A stretch of DNA of 12,232 bases from DASQZJ01 sp035638775 (GTDB taxonomy: Bacteria; Pseudomonadota; Gammaproteobacteria; UBA5335; SLRW01). The notes under the pieces are model-generated. The model did not search any database. It worked only from the letters and a program-made list of their open reading frames with translations, and was not told where the DNA came from. The stretch spans positions 1 through 12,232 of the forward strand of contig DASQZJ010000030.1 of assembly GCA_035638775.1 (NCBI GenBank). Reading direction: 5' to 3'. Position 1 is the first letter of the stretch, and each line of letters opens with the position of its first letter. Positions 1-5,077 of this stretch are shown piece by piece. The position numbers were made by a program, and so were the translations under genes.

Positions 1-287
1 TGGAAGGCGGACCGGGTGCAGTCGGAGGCGTCGATGGTGCTCTGATCGACCGGGCCGGAGAACTTGGCAATGAGCACCGTGCCGGTGGGCACGTCCTGCT
101 CGCCGTCGAACGGATACGTGAACACCGCGCCCGGCACCGACTGGTCACCACCCGGATTGCCGGTGGGATGGGTGTTGACCAGCGGTACCTTGCAGCCGGC
201 AAGGAGTGCGACGCCCACCAGCACCAGCATGGCGGGCAGGAGGCGGCGGGACGCTCGGGCGAGCGCGTGCGGGACCCGGTAACGCAT
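1..287 (-). CDS. Putative lipoprotein with Ig-like (Big_5-type) domain, 5' part only
   Basis: The gene starts at ATG 287-285 on the minus strand, with a strong GGAGG ribosome-binding site (296-300) eight bases upstream. It reads open for 95 codons to the window edge, so the C-terminal part is missing. Residues 1-31 form a lipoprotein signal peptide: an Arg-rich n-region, a hydrophobic stretch (about residues 17-30) and the lipobox LLAGC, with the lipidated Cys at 32. Lys at +2 does not match the Asp inner-membrane retention signal, so outer-membrane sorting is likely. After a Gly/Pro-rich linker, residues about 52-80 contain 'YPFDGEQDVPTGTVLIAKFS', which fits the start of the bacterial Ig-like Big_5 domain (Pro-x-Asp-Gly-x-x-x-Val-Pro, then a beta strand ending K/T-F-S). 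Such proteins are usually surface or periplasmic adhesion or structural proteins. The specific role cannot be told from this fragment. Confidence 0.8.
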   Translation of the reverse strand, partial: MRYRVPHALARASRRLLPAMLVLVGVALLAGCKVPLVNTHPTGNPGGDQSVPGAVFTYPFDGEQDVPTGTVLIAKFSGPVDQSTIDASDCTRSAF

Positions 288-300
288 TGTCGTGACCTCC

Positions 301-327
301 CCGGACAGCCCCGGACATCCTGTCCGG
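301..327. promoter_or_regulatory. 10-bp-phased CCGGACA triplet, possible operator
   Basis: CCGGACA occurs at 301-307 and 311-317 and in inverted form (TGTCCGG) at 321-327, exactly one helical turn apart. The cluster abuts the Shine-Dalgarno sequence of the minus-strand lipoprotein gene. It could be a protein-binding site, or an RNA hairpin (311-327) in that gene's leader. No regulator is identified. Confidence 0.3.
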
Positions 328-737
328 CCTGCCGGTGCCGGTCAGCGGCGCCCGCCCCGCCGCCGCGGCGGGGGGCGGGTGCATCGTCCTGGCGCTGACC
401 CGGACTTCTTGTTGCTTGTTGCGCGCCCCTCGGGGCGGCAGTCCACGTGCGTGCGGACCCGCCGGGCGAGTCACGCGCGCGGCCGCAGCCGCGCATGGCT
501 CACGCGTTGTGGACCTGGCAGGGGGTGGGTCGGTTGCGCCGATCCCGGGCGGGTCACGGTTCTTTCGTGCGTTTCTTGGCGGGCGCCCGGCGCCCGTGTG
601 ACCTCGCCTGTTGCGCGCCCGGCTGGCCCGGGCCGTCACTGCAACCGGAAGACCGCGCGGATCTCTGTCCTGTCCGCTGTCCCCGGGCTCAGGACCCGGC
701 GCTCGCGTGCAAGTGGAACATTGCCGGAGGCGTCGGG

Positions 738-797
738 TAAAATAAGCCCCTCGAACTTTCGGATGCAGACACTCCGGTTACATCCTTTAACGTAACC
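738..797 (+). promoter_or_regulatory. Candidate merR promoter/operator region
   Basis: TAAAAT at 738-743 is a good -10 candidate (5 of 6 matches), but no convincing -35 lies at the right distance; the best is TGGAAC at 714-719 with an 18-bp spacer. Downstream, GGTTAC-N10-GTAACC (776-797) is a perfect 6+6 dyad in the transcribed leader, 26 bp before the annotated ATG. Its position suggests an autoregulatory operator for the MerR-family product. This is inferred from position and symmetry only. Confidence 0.35.
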
Positions 798-822
798 AAA
801 TCACAATGGATTCGGAATTGCA

Positions 823-1617
823 ATGCCCGGAACGGGCGGCGCGACCGGCAGACCAGGGGACAAGCGATTGGCGGAACAGCACAAGACAGGGATGACCATC
901 GAGGAGCTTTCCGCCCGATCCGGGGTCACGACCCGCAACATCCGCGCGATGCAGAGCCGCGGGTTGCTGCCCTCGCCGCACATGGTGCGCCGCACCGGGT
1001 ACTACGATGAAGGCCATCTCGCCCGCCTGCGACTGATTACCGGGCTGCAGAAGCGCGGATTCTCGCTCGCCAGCATCGGCGAGCTCCTCCAGGCCTGGGA
1101 GGCCGGCCGCAGCCTGAACGACATTCTCGGCTTCGAATCGGCGCTGACCGCCCGCTGGCGGGAGAAGGAGCGGGTGTTCACGCGGGAGCAGCTGCAGGAA
1201 CTGATGGGCAAGGTCCGCATCGAGGAGAGCGATCTCGATCTGGCGGAAGAGCTCGGCGTACTGGCGCGCGAAGGCCGGGACCGGTACCGGGTCCGCTACC
1301 CCAACGTCGTGGCCGTGGGAGCCGAGGCGGTCCGGCAGGGCGTGCCGCTGCAGGTCGGGCTGCGCGAGGCGGCGCGCGTGCTCGATGACGCGGAGCGCAT
1401 CGCCAGCCGGTTCGTGACCCTGTTCGTGGACCAGTTTTGGCGCCCGTTCGTCGAGCGCGGCATGACCTCCGAGGAGATGCCTGAGGTCACGCGGGCCCTG
1501 GAGCGGTTCCAGCAGATCGGGCTGGACATCGTGCAGGTCGCCACCGAGGAAAAGCTCGAGGAGGCGATCCAGGAGACCGCCACCAAGTACTTCACGCCGG
1601 CGGAGCAGCGCCGATAG
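823..1617 (+). CDS. MerR-family transcriptional regulator
   Basis: This is a predicted cytoplasmic DNA-binding regulator. The MerR winged helix-turn-helix is clear at residues 24-91 (numbering from ATG 823): 'MTIEELSARSGVTTRNIRAM' is the first helix-turn-helix, 'RGLLPSP' the conserved turn, 'RTGYYDEGHLARLRLI' the wing and second motif, and 'GFSLASIGELL' the third helix. Residues about 125-264 are a long, mostly helical effector or dimerisation region with no Cys pair, so a metal sensor like MerR/CueR/ZntR is unlikely. The start is uncertain. ATG 823 has only a weak ribosome-binding site; TTG 868 has AGGGGA (855-860) seven bases upstream and may be the true start; ATG 892 begins exactly at the domain. 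The 23 residues before the domain look non-conserved, favouring a later start. The effector is unknown. Confidence 0.85.
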   Translation: MPGTGGATGRPGDKRLAEQHKTGMTIEELSARSGVTTRNIRAMQSRGLLPSPHMVRRTGYYDEGHLARLRLITGLQKRGFSLASIGELLQAWEAGRSLNDILGFESALTARWREKERVFTREQLQELMGKVRIEESDLDLAEELGVLAREGRDRYRVRYPNVVAVGAEAVRQGVPLQVGLREAARVLDDAERIASRFVTLFVDQFWRPFVERGMTSEEMPEVTRALERFQQIGLDIVQVATEEKLEEAIQETATKYFTPAEQRR

Positions 1618-1646
1618 CCCGGGCCGCGCACGTGCGGTACGTCCAC

Positions 1647-1688
1647 TTGATCTGGATCAAGGCCCGCTCCGCGGCGGGAGGCTAGCGT
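1647..1688 (+). promoter_or_regulatory. FNR/Anr-type class II promoter
   Basis: TTGATCTGGATCAA (1647-1660) is a perfect match to the FNR/Anr consensus TTGAT-N4-ATCAA. TAGCGT at 1683-1688 keeps the critical T, A and final T of a -10 element. If that is the -10, transcription starts near 1695 and the box is centred at -41.5, the classic class II activating position. The nearest upstream gene (merR) stops at 1617 and points the same way, so the site can only serve what lies downstream. Confidence 0.7.
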
Positions 1689-1694
1689 GAAGAT

Positions 1695-1777
1695 CGTTCG
1701 GCGAGTCCTGCTGGATCCTCTGACCGGACGCTCTTACTCCTCCTTCGCGGGGCAGGTCGACGACCTGCCCCTTTTTT
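1695..1777 (+). ncRNA. Candidate FNR-controlled small RNA with anti-SD seed
   Basis: An 83-nt transcript is predicted from the FNR-type promoter to an intrinsic terminator. Its parts are in order. First, a 5' stem in which CGTTCGG (1695-1701) pairs with CCGGACG (1724-1730), with further internal pairing (GAG/CTC, TCC/GGA). Second, an unpaired CU-rich stretch at 1731-1748 containing CCTCCTT (1739-1745), identical to the 16S rRNA anti-Shine-Dalgarno core. Third, a 10-bp terminator hairpin with six T's. This stem / single-stranded seed / terminator layout is typical of trans-acting Hfq-type small RNAs, and FNR/Anr-activated small RNAs (FnrS in enterics, PhrS in Pseudomonas) are established. The seed could mask ribosome-binding sites. 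A 38-codon GTG frame (1687-1803) overlaps it but would begin upstream of the predicted transcript start. Confidence 0.6.
1749..1777 (+). terminator. Strong intrinsic terminator
   Basis: GGGGCAGGTC (1749-1758) pairs perfectly with GACCTGCCCC (1762-1771) across a 3-nt loop and is followed by six T's (1772-1777). It would end the predicted small RNA and also any read-through from merR. Confidence 0.92.
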
Positions 1778-1799
1778 GCCGGCACGGCGGGACCCCTTC

Positions 1800-1840
1800 T
1801 TGACCCGGGTCAACAACCCGCGGCCGGATCGACTTATCGT
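1800..1840 (+). promoter_or_regulatory. CRP/FNR-family dyad promoter for the baeRF-like gene
   Basis: TTGACCCGGGTCAA (1800-1813) is a perfect 14-bp palindrome of the CRP/FNR-superfamily form TTGAY-N4-RTCAA. TATCGT at 1835-1840 is a plausible -10 (first three bases and last base match). A transcript start at 1847-1848 puts the dyad centre at -40.5 to -41.5, again class II spacing. It would give a leader of about 96 nt to the ATG at 1944. The C/G instead of T/A at the inner positions may favour another family member such as Dnr over FNR. Confidence 0.6.
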
Positions 1841-1943
1841 GATGTCAGTACCGACAGGCGTTGCGGGACCGGGCGCCGATACCCGCGCGGGCCCCGATCC
1901 GGCGTCGCGCGGAAACCGGGCAGATGCAGCAATGGGGACAGGC

Positions 1944-2387
1944 ATGGAAACCGTCTGGGTTGTCGCCGCCAATGCGACCAGGGCGCGGATATTCTCCGGC
2001 GAGGCGGGCCGGCTCTCCGCGGTCCTGGAGGAAATCGAGGACCTCGTGCATCCGGAGTCGCGCATGCACGACCGGGATCTCACCAGCGACCTTCCCGGCC
2101 GCACTTATGAGAGCTACGGCGCCGCGCGGCACGCGATAGAGGAGCCCACCACGCCCCGTCAGCACGAGGTGGAACGCTTCGTCGGCCGGATCGGGGACGT
2201 GATCAACCGCGGGCGGCGGGACGGCCGCTTCGACAAGCTCTACCTCGTGGCCGCTCCGGAGCTGCTCGGCCGCCTGCGCAAGGCGCTGGATCCCGAGACC
2301 GCGAAACGGATCGCGGACGAGATCCGCAAGAACGTCAGCAGCGAGAGCGCGGACGGAATCCGGGCCTATCTGCCCGATCGGCTGTAG
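1944..2387 (+). CDS. Host attachment protein / baeRF-like
   Basis: This 147-residue protein matches the family annotated 'protein required for attachment to host cells' (Host_attach), now linked to bacterial archaeo-eukaryotic release-factor-like (baeRF) domains. The annotated role comes from plant-associated relatives and is not well proven. Hallmarks seen: the N-terminal strand 'VWVVAANATRARIF', the central 'DLVHPESRMHDRDLTSDLPG', then 'EVERFVGRIGDVI', 'GRFDKLYLVAAPELLGRLR' and a C-terminal 'IRAYLP'. There is no signal peptide, so it is probably cytoplasmic. ATG 1944 is chosen because GGGGA lies five bases upstream, homology begins there, and the family is 140-150 aa long. The open frame extends back to TTG 1776, but that would run through the terminator and promoter. 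A CRP/FNR-type site upstream suggests control by oxygen or nitrogen oxides. The gene converges with the pilin gene. Confidence 0.88.
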   Translation: METVWVVAANATRARIFSGEAGRLSAVLEEIEDLVHPESRMHDRDLTSDLPGRTYESYGAARHAIEEPTTPRQHEVERFVGRIGDVINRGRRDGRFDKLYLVAAPELLGRLRKALDPETAKRIADEIRKNVSSESADGIRAYLPDRL

Positions 2388-2405
2388 CGGGCGGCGCAGA
2401 AAGAT

Positions 2406-2425
2406 CGACCCGCCGGAGCGGGTCG
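2406..2425. terminator. Hairpin between convergent genes
   Basis: CGACCCGC (2406-2413) pairs with GCGGGTCG (2418-2425) around a CGGA loop. On the minus strand it is followed by ATCTTTCT, a modest U-rich tail suited to ending the pilin transcript. On the plus strand the T-rich stretch (ctttcttctt) starts about 15 bases later, so termination of the baeRF-like gene is less certain. Confidence 0.6.
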
Positions 2426-2460
2426 CAGTTGCCGTAAGGCCTTTCTTCTTGGTTGGACGC

Positions 2461-2886
2461 TCACCTGCAGTGATACGGCAGGTATTTCTTGTTGATGGTC
2501 CCGGGCGAGCAGCTCCAGACGCCGTTGTCATCGCGTTTCCAGAGCACCGTCCTGCTCTGGATGCCCGACGCGACGCCCGTATTGCGGAACGTCACCGTGA
2601 TCGTGCCGGCTCCCGACGCATCGGTGCTCGCGGCCGCGAGCGTGCCGACGTACTTGCCGCTGGTGCGCGCGCCGAGCCCCGAGAGGTCCGTCGGGAACGA
2701 GCCGTTGGCGGTGACGTAGGATTCGACGGCAGTCTTGACGCCGTCGACCAGGCTGGAGGCCTCGGAAACCTGGGCACGCGCCGTGTAGTTCATGTATTCC
2801 GGAATAGCGATCGCCGCCAGGATGCCGATGATCGCCACCACGATCATCAGCTCGATCAGCGTGAAACCGCTTTCGTTCCTTTTCAT
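2461..2886 (-). CDS. pilA: Type IV pilin (PilA-like major pilin)
   Basis: The gene encodes a 141-residue prepilin. The short leader MKRNESG ends in Gly at -1, and the mature protein begins FTLIELMIVVAIIGILAAIA, with the Phe1 that PilD methylates and the Glu5 needed for assembly. Residues about 8-35 are the hydrophobic N-terminal helix that anchors the subunit in the inner membrane and then packs the fibre core. The C-terminal half is the globular head, with a disulfide-type pair Cys-x14-Cys in 'WSCSPGTINKKYLPYHCR' (D-region). The total length is normal for a type IVa major pilin. ATG 2886 is chosen because GGGAG lies five bases upstream; the frame continues to 3057, but that part is non-homologous and contains the promoter. 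A sigma-54 promoter supports a major-pilin role. No other pilus genes are in the window. Confidence 0.93.
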   Translation of the reverse strand: MKRNESGFTLIELMIVVAIIGILAAIAIPEYMNYTARAQVSEASSLVDGVKTAVESYVTANGSFPTDLSGLGARTSGKYVGTLAAASTDASGAGTITVTFRNTGVASGIQSRTVLWKRDDNGVWSCSPGTINKKYLPYHCR

Positions 2887-2960
2887 GGCGACTCCCTTGC
2901 CCGCCGCCTGTGACCCCGGAGCGGCAATATGGCTTTCTTGATTGTCTCCCGTGCGGCAAA

Positions 2961-2979
2961 CAAGCAAGACTCGTGCCGG
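2961..2979 (-). promoter_or_regulatory. Sigma-54 (RpoN) promoter of the pilin gene
   Basis: Read on the minus strand, CGGCACG-AGTC-TTGCTTG (2978-2961) matches the -24/-12 consensus TGGCACG-N4-TTGCW except for the first base. GG (2977-2976) and GC (2965-2964) are exactly 10 bp apart, as required. Transcription would start near 2952, leaving a leader of about 65 nt. RpoN/PilR control of pilA is established in Pseudomonas and relatives. Confidence 0.8.
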
Positions 2980-3079
2980 CCGGCCCGGGCAATGTTCGAA
3001 GCCCGCGACATCCCCCGGTATTCCTGTCGTCTTTCCGGTCCTGGAGGGGTGCGGCACGCGAGGTCGCCCGGCGCCGCCG

Positions 3080-3115
3080 GTGACCTTCGCGTCACAAAGT
3101 GACGCGCAGCGTCAC
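3080..3115. promoter_or_regulatory. GTGAC/GTCAC dyad cluster, putative enhancer site
   Basis: Four half-sites alternate: GTGAC (3080-3084), GTCAC (3091-3095), GTGAC (3099-3103) and GTCAC (3111-3115). The middle pair forms a perfect GCGTCAC-aaa-GTGACGC palindrome (3089-3105). The centre is about 145 bp upstream of the predicted sigma-54 start, the usual distance for an enhancer-binding protein such as PilR. The bound protein is inferred, not shown. Confidence 0.45.
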
Positions 3116-3218
3116 GCTCGTGGCGTCGCGAAAGCAGGTGGGACGCAAGCAGGCACCGGCAGGCGCCGGAGTCGGCCACTCCGACGCGGGGCCGGTCTCG
3201 TCAGGGGATGCGTGGAAA

Positions 3219-3295
3219 TGGTCGGGGTGACTGGATTCGAACCAACGACCTCTGCCTCCCGAAGGCAGCGCTCTACCAAGCTGAGCTACACCCCG
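3219..3295 (-). tRNA. tRNA-Pro (anticodon CGG)
   Basis: The full cloverleaf is visible on the minus strand over 77 nt. The acceptor stem CGGGGTG/CACCCCG is followed by discriminator A and an encoded CCA. The D-arm is GCTC...GAGC. The anticodon stem CTGCC/GGCAG carries the loop TTCGGGA, so the anticodon is CGG, which reads CCG proline codons. The T-arm has loop TTCGAAT. The gene begins 11 bases after the ispB stop on the same strand with no clear promoter between, so it may be processed from an ispB read-through transcript. Confidence 0.96.
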
Positions 3296-3306
3296 AATAC
3301 ACCCAA

Positions 3307-4275
3307 TCAGTAGCTGCGCTCGACACAGAAGTCGGCCAGTCGGATCAGCGACTCGCGGAAGGCTGACTCGCGCAGCCCGCGAATCGCCTCGATGGCCTGG
3401 TCCGCTTCCGCCCGGGCGAGGCGGGAAGTGTATTCGATCGCGCCGGTCGATTCAACGGCGCTCACGACCTCGTGGAGGTTGTCCAGGCCGCCGTGCTCGA
3501 TGGCCGACCGGATCAGCTCACGCTGGTGTGGATCGCCCTGGCCCAGCGCCCGGATCAGCGGAAGCGTGGCCTTGCCCTCGGCGAGGTCGTCACCGATGTT
3601 CTTGCCGATCGCCTCCACCGAGCCGCTGTAGTCCAGCAGGTCGTCCACCAGCTGGAACGCATTCCCGAGGTGCAGCCCGTAGCGTCCCAAGGCGTCCTTG
3701 AGCTCGTCCGGCGTGCCGCCGAGGGCGGCCCCGACCCGCGCGCCGGCCTCGAACAGGGTGGCCGTCTTGCGCTGGATCACCTCCAGGTAGGAGGCCTCGG
3801 TCGTATCGGGGTCGTGCACGTGCATCAGCTGCATGACCTCGCCCGCGGCGATGGTGTTGGTCGCGTCCGCCATGATGTTCATGATCTCCAGGCTGCCGAC
3901 CCGGACCATCATCTGGAACGCCCGCGAGTACAGAAAATCGCCGACCAGGACGCTGGCCTCGTTGCCCCAGATGGCGTTGGCGGTATTGAGCCCGCGCCGC
4001 ATCTCGGAGCCGTCGACCACGTCGTCGTGCAGCAGGGTGGCGGTGTGGATGAACTCGATCACGGCCGCCATGTCGACGTGGTGCTCGCCCTGGTAACCGC
4101 CGGCCCGGGCTGCCATCAGCACGACCACGGGGCGCAGGCGCTTGCCGCCGCTGTTGATGATGTAGTGACCGAGCTGGCTGACCAGGGCGACGTCCGAGTG
4201 GAGGGATTCCCGGATGGTTTCGTCGACGCGGCGCATCTCGTCGGAGACGGGGGAAAGGATGGCGGTCAGGTCCAT
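3307..4275 (-). CDS. ispB: Octaprenyl/polyprenyl diphosphate synthase
   Basis: This is a trans-type long-chain prenyl diphosphate synthase. It adds isopentenyl diphosphate units to farnesyl diphosphate to make the side chain of ubiquinone and menaquinone. The protein has 322 residues (E. coli IspB 323) and is all-helical and cytoplasmic. Visible motifs are 'GGKRLRP' (43-49, substrate diphosphate binding), the first aspartate-rich motif DDVVD (84-88) followed by 'MRRG', and the second, DDLLD (211-215) in 'FQLVDDLLDYSG', then 'GKNIGDDLAEGKATLP'. All magnesium-binding aspartates are present. ATG 4275 is chosen because it gives the family N-terminus and follows GCGGA. An upstream in-frame ATG at 4308 falls in the -10 box of the predicted promoter and cannot be used. 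Chain length (C40 or other) cannot be read reliably. ispB is divergent from rplU, the usual gammaproteobacterial layout. Confidence 0.96.
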   Translation of the reverse strand: MDLTAILSPVSDEMRRVDETIRESLHSDVALVSQLGHYIINSGGKRLRPVVVLMAARAGGYQGEHHVDMAAVIEFIHTATLLHDDVVDGSEMRRGLNTANAIWGNEASVLVGDFLYSRAFQMMVRVGSLEIMNIMADATNTIAAGEVMQLMHVHDPDTTEASYLEVIQRKTATLFEAGARVGAALGGTPDELKDALGRYGLHLGNAFQLVDDLLDYSGSVEAIGKNIGDDLAEGKATLPLIRALGQGDPHQRELIRSAIEHGGLDNLHEVVSAVESTGAIEYTSRLARAEADQAIEAIRGLRESAFRESLIRLADFCVERSY

Positions 4276-4306
4276 GGGAATCCGCTCGGGCGAAGCAACC
4301 CCGTGC

Positions 4307-4335
4307 ATGCTAGGGAGGGCCCCGGAGCCTGTCAA
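4307..4335 (-). promoter_or_regulatory. Sigma-70 promoter of ispB
   Basis: On the minus strand, TTGACA (4335-4330) and TAGCAT (4312-4307) are separated by exactly 17 bp. The -35 is perfect and the -10 matches 4 of 6. The start would be near 4300, giving a leader of about 25 nt to the ATG at 4275. This fixes the start codon of ispB. Confidence 0.75.
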
Positions 4336-4370
4336 GGCGACCGCGCCGCGCCGGGGAGGGCGGTTGCGGT

Positions 4371-4399
4371 TTGACCTCGCAGGGGGCTCTCTATAGAAT
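4371..4399 (+). promoter_or_regulatory. Sigma-70 promoter of rplU-rpmA
   Basis: TTGACC (4371-4376) and TAGAAT (4394-4399) are 17 bp apart, each with 5 of 6 consensus matches. The start would be near 4406, with a leader of about 43 nt ending in the GGAGA ribosome-binding site (4435-4439). Its -35 lies 35 bp from the -35 of the divergent ispB promoter. Confidence 0.8.
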
Positions 4400-4448
4400 T
4401 CCCTCCCTTTACTTCGGCAGGTAACCCAGCTCCCCGGAGAGACGGCAA

Positions 4449-5066
4449 ATGTACGCGGTGATTCAGACCGGCGGCAAGCAGTATCGGGTCCAGGAAGGCG
4501 ACGTCCTGAAGATCGAAAAGCTTGCCGGCGAGGCCGGCAGCACGGTCGAGTTCGACAAGGTGCTGCTGATGGGCGAAGGCGAGCAGGTCGAGATCGGAGC
4601 CCCGTTTCTCGACGGCCGGAAGGTGACGGGCACGGTCCGCAGCCAGGGGCGCGGGCCCAAGGTGGAGATCATCAAGCTGCGCCGCCGCAAGCATTACCGC
4701 AGGACCCAGGGCCATCGCCAGGCCTACACCGAGGTCGAGATCACCGGCATCGGCGGGGGCCCGGGAAAGAAGGCGGCCGCCGCCTCCGGGGCCGAGGCGT
4801 CCAGCGCAAAGACCTCCGGGGCCGGTGCCTCCGGAAGCCAGGCGGGGGCCACCGGCGGCGCCCAGAAGAAGAGCGCTTCTTCGGGCTCGGCGAAGAGCGG
4901 TTCGGCGGCGAAGTCCGGGAGTTCGGCAAAGTCCGGCGCGAAAAAGACCGCAGCTTCGTCCAAATCCGCGAGTTCGGGCGGAACCGCCCCCAAGACCGGC
5001 AAGGCATCGAGCGCGGGCAGGAGCACCAAGGCCGGGACCAGCAAGGGCAAGAGCAAGGATTCCTGA
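4449..5066 (+). CDS. rplU: 50S ribosomal protein L21 with long Ala/Ser/Gly/Lys tail
   Basis: Residues 1-103 are a complete bL21: 'MYAVIQTGGKQYRV' at the start, 'VEFDKVLLMG', and the RNA-binding basic stretch 'KLRRRKHYRRTQGHRQ' with the end 'YTEVEITGI'. bL21 binds 23S rRNA in the large subunit. The usual family length is just over 100 residues. Here a further ~102 residues (104-205) follow, made almost only of Ala, Ser, Gly, Lys and Thr, with imperfect AKSGS-type repeats and nearly no acidic or hydrophobic residues. It resembles the disordered, basic tails of histone H1-like bacterial proteins. No stop or frameshift intervenes: rpmA starts 12 bases after the stop, so the tail is a genuine part of the frame. 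It may bind rRNA or nucleic acid; its function is unknown. GGAGA lies nine bases before the ATG. Confidence 0.95.
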   Translation: MYAVIQTGGKQYRVQEGDVLKIEKLAGEAGSTVEFDKVLLMGEGEQVEIGAPFLDGRKVTGTVRSQGRGPKVEIIKLRRRKHYRRTQGHRQAYTEVEITGIGGGPGKKAAAASGAEASSAKTSGAGASGSQAGATGGAQKKSASSGSAKSGSAAKSGSSAKSGAKKTAASSKSASSGGTAPKTGKASSAGRSTKAGTSKGKSKDS

Positions 5067-5077
5067 GGTAGACAGTC

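Larger units (their letters stand above)
288..822. other. GC-rich intergenic spacer between divergent genes
   Basis: This 535-bp gap lies between the divergent lipoprotein and merR genes. Reading frames cross it, but their translations are Arg/Pro/Ala/Gly-rich with no recognisable domain and no ribosome-binding site, so I call it non-coding. It contains inverted repeats: CCGGACA-tcc-TGTCCGG at 311-327, a long GC hairpin at 351-379 with only one bulged base, CGGGCGCC-c-GGCGCCCG at 580-596, and GGTTAC-N10-GTAACC at 776-797. None of the hairpins before 600 is followed by a T-tract, so they are not obvious intrinsic terminators. The last ~100 bases drop in GC content, as expected for the merR promoter region. 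Confidence 0.6.

Noticed and set aside
552..603. GGTCAC...GTGACC inverted repeat in the merR upstream spacer
   Set aside because: The 6-bp arms are 40 bp apart with no promoter nearby; likely chance in such GC-rich sequence.
145..639. Minus-strand 164-codon frame overlapping the lipoprotein gene
   Set aside because: It overlaps the lipoprotein signal peptide in another frame, is Arg/Pro/Ala-rich and lacks any domain or ribosome-binding site.
292..795. Plus-strand 167-codon frame before merR
   Set aside because: Low-complexity Arg/Pro/Gly translation across inverted repeats with no homology signal; treated as chance.
1687..1803. 38-codon frame from GTG 1687 with GGGAGG five bases upstream
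   Set aside because: It would be translated through the terminator hairpin and T-tract, and the GTG lies upstream of the predicted transcript start. The peptide matches nothing I recognise. It remains the main alternative to the small RNA.
2887..3057. 57-residue N-terminal extension of the pilin
   Set aside because: Prepilin leaders are short here (MKRNESG), and the extension covers the sigma-54 promoter.
3472..4374. Plus-strand 300-codon frame antisense to ispB
   Set aside because: It lies opposite a complete IspB with both DDxxD motifs and has no independent support.
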